Source: Taeniopygia guttata
Taxonomy: Eukaryota > Chordata > Aves > Passeriformes > Estrildidae
Assembly (NCBI RefSeq): GCF_048771995.1
Contig: NC_133032.1
Span: 29,475,501 to 29,539,500, forward strand
Direction: 5' to 3'
Length of the DNA: 64,000 nt
Every line of letters begins with the position of its first letter. Position 1 is the first letter of the stretch. The notes beneath the pieces are model-generated. The model had not been told where the DNA came from. It saw only the letters and a program-made list of their open reading frames with translations, and did no database searches. The translations under genes and the position numbers were made by a program. Positions 51,160 through 60,600 of this stretch are shown here, piece by piece.

Positions 51160-51320
51160 ATACTTCCAGGGATGGAGCAGCCACAGCTTCTCTGGGCAAC
51201 CTGTGCCAGGGCCTCACCACCCACACAGGGAAGAATTCCTTGCTGATATTTAATTTAAATCTGCTCTCTTTTAGTTTGAACCCACTCCCCCTTGTCCTGC
51301 CACTACATGCTCTTGTATTC
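51160..51320 (-). mobile_element. CR1 LINE fragment just upstream of the CPS1 promoter
   Basis: The antisense CR1 pattern includes TTCCAGGGATGGAGCAGCCA, CAGCTTCTCTGGGCAACCTG, CCACACAGGGAAGAATTCCT and CCACTCCCCCTTGTCCTGCC followed by ACTACATGCTCTTG. It may extend with more divergence to about 51,400. The copy lacks both the extreme CR1 3' tail and the coding part. Confidence 0.9.
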
Positions 51321-51484
51321 TTGGGGTGATTTCTCCTTCAGGCTTTGCTGTCTTCCAGATGGTGTTCAAACCCCTGTGACAGTGCTCAGAGACCAGCCTG
51401 AGGAGGAATGTTGTAAGGGTGCCTGAGCAAGCACCCCTCTGAGGAGGGGTGGGAGGAGGTGGGGCTGCACCTGGGACTTTTAAT

Positions 51485-51530
51485 GGCAGAATAAATGGGA
51501 GGTGGAGGGCAGTGCTGTACAGTCAGTTCA
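51485..51530 (+). promoter_or_regulatory. CPS1: Candidate CPS1 core promoter
   Basis: A TATA-like AATAAAT (51,490-51,496) is followed about 30 bases later by an initiator-type TCAGTTC (51,523-51,529), whose A at 51,525 would be the start. This would give an unspliced leader of about 150 bases to the CPS1 ATG. The region is not CpG-rich, as expected for a tissue-restricted gene. An alternative is that CTTTAAACTTTAG just before 51,653 is an acceptor joined to an upstream leader exon. Confidence 0.4.
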
Positions 51531-51674
51531 GTGCTCCTGCTGTGCCTCTGTGCTCTTCCCCTGTGATCTACAGGAGTATATTGTCAGCACCAAATCTTGA
51601 AGAAATACGTACAAGCAGATTTTTGTTTTCTCTTTTGTTCTTTAAACTTTAGTTACCCATCGGCAGCTTTCAAG

Positions 51675-51797
51675 ATGACAAGAATTTTGACAGCTTGCAA
51701 AGTGATGAAGACTTTGAAAGGCAGGTTGGAGTTTTGCAATGTGTCTGCTGATCACTGGAGTTTCTCAAGGACAGGTACCAGACTGTTGAACATCAAG
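51675..51797 (+). CDS. CPS1: CPS1 coding exon 1 (mitochondrial transit peptide)
   Basis: It encodes [20 protein letters not shown], then [20 protein letters not shown], then K (41 residues), and ends at donor GTAACA in phase 0. Human begins [20 protein letters not shown] and is one residue longer. Many Arg/Lys and hydroxyl residues with few acidic ones fit a matrix-targeting signal. The ATG context has A at -3 (CAAGATGA). Confidence 0.95.
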
Positions 51798-54626
51798 GTA
51801 ACAGTGAACTACTGTTGTTTAATAGATGAGTTTGGCATGCAGTGATAACTTGCTGGAGATAACAGGGCTTACCTAGAGACATGAACCAAAGGAAATTTGT
51901 CTGAACCCTAAGCAAGGGGGTTGCTTGGCTAAATGGTCTTATTAGCTAAGCAAACATACTTTTTGTCTAGTCTGGAATGGAAGTTATAGGGTAAATTACA
52001 CCAAAAGGTGGAGGTTCAGGGTTTCAGTTAATTATTATATGGTATTTTCTTTAGAAACACCTCACCCTCCTACAGGACTGATAGCTAACAGAACAGATGT
52101 TTCAGTCCATATTCGAATGAATTGGCTGAATATTTATAATCATGCATCACTTGAGGCATATAATTAATCCTACTGAATCCATACAGAATCCATTTTCAAT
52201 GTATTAGAAACTACAATGGCTCTGAGGTTAATTGGAGAGGTAGACAGCTCTTGTGAATGCATCAGTGTATCAGCTCTTGATTTACAGGAGCTGGACTACT
52301 CAGTTGATTTCCCCAGCTTTCTAGTTCTCTTTGCTACAGGAGCTGGAGTAAATGGGTGGAATGGGACTTTCTGTGGGGGTTCTGTAGCACTGCAGTGCTG
52401 TGAGTTCTGTCAGCATGCACTTTGCATTGAAAAGGCACTTTTGCACAGGTGCTGTGTTGAATGAACAGTGCAATAGAATTAGTAACTGGGGGAGTGGTGT
52501 TTCAGAGGGTGGTAGGGAAGAGCATAGAGAGACTTGGACTGCAGCTGCTGCCTTACCTGGCAGGGTAGTCTAGAGGGCTGACCAGTATCACTTCTGTCCA
52601 CTGAGGACTAGGGTTTCTCTTACCTGTCCCACAGCCACTCAGTTTCTGGGAGGTCTCTGATCTCCTTGCAACAGACCAGTTACTTGGCTGGACAAAGGGG
52701 GAATGGATTCAAACTGACAGAGAATTAGCAATAAATTCTTTATTGCAAAGGTGGTGAGACACTGGAAACAGGCTGCACAGAGAAGCTGTGGCTGCCACAC
52801 TCCTGAAGGTGATCAAGGCCAGGTTAGACAGGGCTCTGAGCAACCTTCCAGTGGAAGGTGTCTCTGCTCATGGCAAGGGATTGGAACACGGTGATCTTTA
52901 AGGTCCCTTCCAACCCAAACCATTCTAGGATTCTATGCAGAAGAATTCGGAATAAGGCAAGAAGTATTCCTGTTTATGCACCTTCTTTCAGCACACGAGT
53001 TCCCAGTTTCTTTGCATCAGAGTGTGGAAGCTAAGTCTAGTTTTGAGGCAAGTGACCAAGCAGTGACCTATGGTTTGGTTTGGTGTTCCAACCAGCCTTA
53101 GAGGGAATGGGTATTTTTGAGAAATTTGAGGAAAGAGTGAAATGCAATGTAAGCATGCTAGAGTTAAAGAAACATTTGGACAATACTCTCAGGAACATGA
53201 AGAGATTCTTGGGGTTGTCCTGTGCAGGGACAGGAGTTGGATGAACTTGATGAGCCTTGTGGATCCTTTTCAACTCAGGATAATCTATGATCCATGATGC
53301 TGTGTGTGGACTAATGGCAGTATTAGGTAATGGTCTCATTCTTCCATTATTGCAGGCTTAAATGAGCATTTAGTTGTCTTTAATTGTTTTTTCTTGCTGG
53401 GCTATTTTAGGAAACATAACAAAATACAATGAAAACATCTAACCTGTGCATAAGTTAAGTATTAGACAGCATGAGGGAGAGGTGGTAGTTTTAGAAAAAT
53501 GCCTAAAAATGCTTCTCCCAAGTCTGTATTCTGTCCAGTTTAAACTCACCCTCTGTGGGGAAACAGCATTGTAGGTGAGTAGTGCTAGATGTGGGATCTC
53601 ACAGGTCCATATTTCTCTGTTACATCCCATCCTTCCATTCTAAAGAAGTGATGGGCATCCATGAGCAAAAGAGGGGCAGAGAGCAGACCAGAGACCCCTC
53701 AGGACTCTCAGCAGGGGTGTTTAGCATCACTGGTTTCAGGTTAATCAAGCCTGTTTAAAATTCAGGAATAGGCAGAGAGACTGCTGGTTGAAGCTCTTAT
53801 TGTTTAATGCTCCTCTGAGGCCAATGTAGTTAAACGGGCATGTAAAGGTACTACGAGCAATAAATAGGTGGCTTGTAACAGTACAGCTGGCTCACTGAGA
53901 AGAGGCTTGGGAGAGCTATAAAAACCACCAGGAATGAGCTAAAAATGTAGTCAGAAATGAGAGGGAGATGAGGAAAATTTTGTAGAGTGCTGGCTTCAGA
54001 AATTACTTCAGATTACTGCAAAAGGACTCTTCAAACGTGTTGTATTGCACCAAATCAATCTTACACAAATGTATTTGAAGCAGGTGGAAAGAAATGGAAC
54101 AGTGACTGCAAGGAGAGTAGAGAGGTGGGTGAGGAAGCTAAAGATGAGTCACAAGGAGTGACAATGAGTCCACTCCTTGTTTTGGACATGAAGAGGAGGT
54201 AAAATGGGGCCCATTCCCATACAGATGGGGGGAACTTAGTGAACTGCTACTGTGGGGGGGAAAAGGTAATTTCCATGCTCATTTCCATGGGTCCTCAGTG
54301 ACTTGTGCAGGTATCTCATCTGGCTTGGTTCACTCGTCTCCTTTGAGTTTTGTGATGGACAAAATATTTGTGGCGTTGTTGTGAACAGCCTTGACAAGAG
54401 TTCAAGCTGTAGGAACTGTGACTTTGCTACCATGGTACCTGTGTTGCTTTTCTTTGGCTCTGTCTTGGATGATAAAAGAATTAATCCAGTGCTTCTCCCC
54501 AAAAAAATATCCTAAGTGTGGATCTTCTTTGGTGTATCCCAAAACACTCACCTTGACTCATTCTTTTTTCTTGCCCTGTCTTCTTCTCTCAATGTTAGCC
54601 AGAAACAAATGTGCTAGAGCTAAATC

Positions 54627-54673
<47 letters not shown>

Positions 54674-57600
54674 CAGATAGATAGATATTTATACACAGGG
54701 TTGGCAAAGAAAGTCATGACAGCCATGCCCAGATAGATTTCCAGCCTGTGATGGCATAGTACAAGAAGAGTAAGAATTAGTTTGATTTTTCTATCAAAGA
54801 TTAAACTACTCCTTTGTTGCTGGCTATTCGGTCTTGGCAGAAACAAATGTAGCTCAGTCTTGGCACCAGCTATCTAGGAGGAATCTTGGAGCTTTTGGAC
54901 TCTTTTCTGCTTCTGGTATGTCAGCTGTTCTGTAGCCAGCCACAGGTGAGCCAAGAAATGTGGCAGAGAAGTTGTGCTGTATGGAATGGTACTGTAGATC
55001 TTTTGAGATTTTGCAAATCTTTATCATCCACTTTTTAGATGGGGAGGGCTGCTACAGCAGGGAACTAACTGGAATTCCATCTGCTTTCTTACTTTTCTTA
55101 CTGAGTTTCAGTTTGTTTTTCTTTTAACTTCTTAAGTGCTTTCTTTGCTGGATGTGTGAAGTGCTTAGTGAAGTGGGACCTGAACTAGTTGACTGTCAAG
55201 CTGCTTTGACAAAATACACAAAATCTATCAATGTGACAATCAGCATGACCCTTTCTGTTTGCCATCTTCATCCTCAAAGCCCTTGAAGAGTACTGCAGCC
55301 TCTCTAGAGCACAAGGCCCTCTGCTAAAGGTGAAGCTACTAATGTGTAGGAAGAAGAAATCAGCTTGCAAATAGCATATCTTACATTGGGGGTGTGTGGC
55401 AGAAACAATTTAGTTGAGATTACAACAGAAATTTATCTGAGGCTGTGGGGATGCTTTTGAGAAGGGTGAAAACAAAAGGACCTTATGGAAGCTTTTGGGG
55501 GTAGTGTATTCCTTGCTTATTCTTTTTTTGAAAGTATTTCTCCCAGTTGATCCCTGATTGAGCCAACAGGCTTTCTCTGTAGCCTGTAAATCATTTTCAC
55601 CTTAAAAACAAAACTGAAAAAACAAGGTAGGCTGGCAGCTTAGGGATATGGTAACACCTCCACTGGAAATGTAAACAAGAATAATTGCTTTGAGAATGCT
55701 CAATGAACCAACCACTTAATTAAGAATAATAAATCAAGGAAGGGAGGGAAACATTTGAACATCTATCCCCTGCTACAGCTGAACTTGCAGGTAGGTTATG
55801 TGTTGCTCAGGGGCATTTTTCTGCATTACTTGAATACTGTGTAGGGGCTCTACTAGTATAATAAGGGCTTCTGTTCAACAGAAATGATTTCTGTGCTGTC
55901 TGGTTTAGAAGAGAGGTGGGCAGTGGTGGGAGGAAGGCCATGCAGATCCCTGCCAAGTACTATAGTGAGGGTGAGGTTCTGAAGCTCACAGTGATTGCTC
56001 CGGGGTTTGGCCTTCAGCACTTGGATGAATCTTAATTTTCCTGGTCATTCCACCTTTGTGGACTTTGTTTCCTGAAGGATTCTGCCAGGGTTGGTGGCAG
56101 GACCACAATTCAGGCAACTGCCCCAAGGTGTGCCCAGTGGTGGGACCTACTTGAAGTGGAATTGCTGCTTGTGTGGACTCCAAACTGTGCCCTGCTGGGG
56201 AAGGCATCCAGCCTTTAACACTAAGGTTGGCAGAAACTATATCCAGCAGTCAGTGTTCCATATGGGCAGAGTAGGTTGGGCTTTCACCAGGCTTTCCAAA
56301 GAGCAGAGGTCCTGTCCAAAGCCTCGCTGGAGGCACCCACACCCTCCTCTGTGCTGTGCTTTGAGTGTCTGGCAGTTCTCTGCAGTGAGAGGCACAGGGA
56401 GATCTAAACCTAGGGGATTTAGCCACAAAAATTCTGTTTATAACTGGGGAGGGAGGAGATTTGGGTGTTGCTGGCTAAACTGTCCAATGGTGTGGGAAGG
56501 TTCCAGAAGTTATGGCTAAATCTTTGGAGAATGACTGGGTGTTTGACATTAATGGGGAAAAAATGGCAAGGCTAAAAGCATCCCAGATGCACAGAATTCA
56601 ATTACTTGGCAGTGCAGTTTGATTTTTAGTGCATTTTGCAGTACATTAGTAATTGATCTGTGTGGTATTTGTAACTGCAGAGGGGCTCTAAATGAATGTT
56701 TGTCATGATTGTTACAAAATGTTCAATACTGAGAATGAAATTTCTCCTTGCTGTGATTGTTCATCTGATTTACAGCTAATGGAAAATAGCTCTCCAGCTC
56801 CTTTCTGCAGCAAATTGATCTTGATTTTTCTTTTCAAAATCCCAGTAAGAGGAATAGTTCTGTAAAAGAAACTAATATGAAGCTAAATCATGGTGAGAGC
56901 TGCTTCCTGTGGACGTGCTTGGCACGTTTCCTGTGGCACAGACCACTTGGATTTTGCACTGGTGGTCACTCTGGCTGTGCCTAGGAGACAGCTGTGCTTC
57001 TGCCTTCCAGAAGTGGAGGTTTATCAGGGTCCTGAAAGTTCATATTCCAAATTCTTTTAAGCCAGGAATTCATTGGCAAATTTATTTGCAGCTTTGCTTA
57101 CTCTTTCTCTTCCTCTGCATGTCACAAGTGATCTTGCTGTTTGAGGGAATCTCCCAAATCAGTCTGTCATTTCTGCTGTGCATGTAGTCATTATTTATTT
57201 GTTAGAAGGTGGAGTTCTCTAGTGGTTTCCCATCCAGTGCCTGGACAGGGTAAGAAAGGTTTAGTTTCCAAGTGGGGCCCAAAAGGGTGGTACATTTAAT
57301 CTGATATGTACGAAGACCCTGTTGTGACAATGAATCTTGTAAGGACTTCTGTGAAACTCCCTCTGTCCCACTTGCCTTGGCTGTAAAATAGTGATGAAGC
57401 CTGGGAGGGATCCCTCAGTTACTGTGGGACTCAGTTCTGCTGAACCCTTTCTGGAAGAGGTATGGTTTCCTCTAGGCTGCTTCATAGCTTCTTCTTCTGG
57501 GACAATTTATGCCTATGCCTGAGGTAACTGAGTCCATGAGCATCCATCTGATCCATGCATTCCTCTGGTCTAGTGTCCTACAGCAGAATAGGCTGCTATT

Positions 57601-60600
57601 TTGAACTTTGCTGTCTGACACCAGTTCAACTAAGCACACACCTATTTTTAGTGGCATTGCTGTACGGTTGCACCAGAAGTTAAGCACCTATCAAAGGTCA
57701 GAGCTGGATGAGAGCCAGCAGAGCCGGCAGCAGGCCTTGAGCAAGCATTGAGGAGGCAATTGATCCTTTCCCTAGAGGGTTATGATGTTGGGAAATTGCA
57801 AGATGTCATACGTGGAAAAAATGAGCTAAGGCATAGGAAGGGGTGATCCCACAGTAATAGCAGCACATGCTCTGCTTGCAGTGAGGTTTGCCAGCTCATT
57901 AGGATAACAATATTTCCTAAGTGTTAGAAAGAAAAAAGGCATCAGACTAGTGAAAGAGGTAATGTCTTGGCATCTGGGAGTGGGAGAAGGGCAGGAATGC
58001 TTACAGTGCTAGGCATGAAAGGCAGGCATCCTAGGTGTTAGCTGTATACATCAAGCCTTTCCTCCTGTGTCTGAGTCTCTTCATGTGCCTTTCCCTAGGT
58101 GCAGACAGCGAACTTGGTGCTGGAAGATGGGATGAAGATGAAAGGCTATTCTTTTGGCCATCCATCCTCCACAGCAGGGGAAGTTGTGTTCAACACGGGG
58201 CTCTCTGGGTAAGGCAACAGCAAATGACATATGAGCATCCATACTTCTCTGGAAGCTTGTTGAAGTGTGAAAGCTGCTTTTTCCAAGCTCGTAGGTTCCT
58301 GATCCAAGCAAGTGGTTTTCTATATAAGGCTACATTGTGGTCCAGAGGTACAGAGAGGGAGAGAATTAATGAAGATGTCTCAGGCAGACCTCTTGTGCCC
58401 AAAGCATTTGTGGTGATAAGCCCCTTTAAAGGCTGAGCTAATGATAATAATGAGATACATAGGGTTCTGATCACTTCCTACTGAATTGCTGGGTCAGAGC
58501 AGAGAAGCTGTCTGTTCTCCCTCCAGTGCCCAGATCAATATAGAGGTTTGAAGCATCTGCAGCCTTCTTGGTAATGGAACTTGGCTTCTGAGTGCAAAAT
58601 TTTTAAACCCCAGGTTGGTCACTTTTATGACCCATCTTTTATGTAATTTGTTGGCTCATACCACAGGTAAGCAAGCTTTTGCATTCTGTGCCTTTCCAGC
58701 TAAAGGGCAGGATCAGATTCATGCCTAACCTAGTATGATTTTCTGTCTTCTTGAGTGGTAGAAACCTATGGCTCACTTAGGTTGGCAGCAGATGCTGCCA
58801 GTGCTTGAACAGAGGAATGGGGCTTTTGGTAAGGACAGGGACATATGCTTGGGAATATCTCTCAGATTTCTGAAGTTGTAGATGCTTGAGCTTCTTCTGC
58901 AGTCATTCATTGCTGTCTTTGCTCATCTGCTTTGTGTTCTCCCAATTTATGCTCTCCTTTGGAGATCTCAGTACTCACAGGTAGAGTATTAAAATGATAC
59001 CATTAGTGAGAATGTTAAATTGCTGCAGAGGGGAATCAGTTTGCAGAGTTTTGCATTAAGAGACAATTATTTAAGCATTTTGACAGCACTAATTACTGGC
59101 TGTGTTAATATACCTGCCAACAAGCCACTGTTTAATATAGATCAGAATGATGGAGGGCACCAGAGTTCTCTTCTCATTGATAGATTATGGGCCATAAATC
59201 TTGGCACATCACAAAAGTCAAGGAGGACCTGAAGGATTAATTTCCTCTCCACATGTTACTGTGGCAGTAGAAGTTGTGTTTGTTCATTTTCTAATCATTT
59301 GGAGAGGATGCTGTGACAGAGCTCTCTTCTGTGCTGGGGAGCATATGGGCATGGAGAAAACAATCAAAATGTAAGGTAGGATCTTCAGAGCCCCCTATAT
59401 AGAATATGACTTTGATTGATTCAGAGAAATAGAAGATAAGATTTTGCAGCATTTTTGCAGAACATAAAGGTGACAGATTCCCTTACCAGTCCAGGGATTG
59501 CTGTCCATTGAAAGGAACCCTGTAGCTGTACCTCCTGCTCCTGCTCAGAGATCAAGATCTGTGAATCCAGAGGAACCCAGCTGTCCCTTCTCCCTGACAC
59601 AGGAAGAGCTGTGCCAGGGTAAAGGAGGTGCTGCTGGGGCACACAGCAGTTTGTCACGATAGGGAGCAAGAGGTGAGTGCAGGGGTGCTGATAAGCCTCA
59701 GAGCTGCGTTCTGTGAAGTGGGTGTTTCTGGGTGCTGAGTGGGGTCAGCATGGGCTCTGTCCTGGGGTGGTTAATAGGCTGCTCTGCAGTGTGTGTCCTC
59801 GTCTGGACTCCCACATTCTGATTCATGCTATAGAAATGGGAGGCAAAGCACTCTATGTGCATGCAGCTGTCAGGCTTGAGGCAGCTGAAGCTTGCTGAAA
59901 TGTTGACACATTACTCTGGAATAGGAGGCCAGGAACATTCTTTTGTGGGTGAAATGTTGCATTTTTGATAGAAAAGCATGAGAATGAACTTCTCAGAAGT
60001 ATTTGCTGAAAAAAATAAGCCTACGATTGCAGCCATATGTTTGGCATAGGAACAAAAGGATGAGATTTCCAATTAAGAAAGAAGAGTTACAACCCATAAA
60101 ATGTCCCATGTTTGAAGAGGCTCCATAAAGGTGTTTATCTCTAATAAATGTGTGTTTCCCATGATATTCTAGTGAGAGAACAGGTTGACAGGAGTTTACT
60201 GAAATCAGGCAGACCTTTGGGCAGGCACAGCAAGGATTAGACCTTGCAGCACGTTTGGAGCTGGTGTTTCCATCTGCTCCTCTGTGCTCCACATGGCATT
60301 CCTCCTGGGCATTGTCTGAGCTCTGCCTGCACACCCCACCCAGACCCAATGGCTCTCTGTCCTTGTTTGCTGATCACAAATGACATGCAAAGGTTAACGA
60401 CATCAGCCTTGTCAGCAACAAGTAGTCTTTTGGAGGCATAACCCATTAGCTCAGAACGATGCCCAGCATGCACGTGCCATGTGCCTGGTACCCACTGCAG
60501 TTTTGGGATCACACTGCACTTTATGTAGTTGGTTACCTGCTGCTGCAAATGTAGATTTGAACATCAGGACAAGCTTACCTGAAAATGTTTCCTGGCCATT

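Larger units (their letters stand above)
51798..58098 (+). other. CPS1: CPS1 intron 1
   Basis: 6,301-bp GT-AG intron. It contains two same-strand CR1 pieces (52,700-52,938 and 53,205-53,304) and a GATA tetranucleotide array (54,627-54,686). Nothing else is recognised. Confidence 0.85.
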
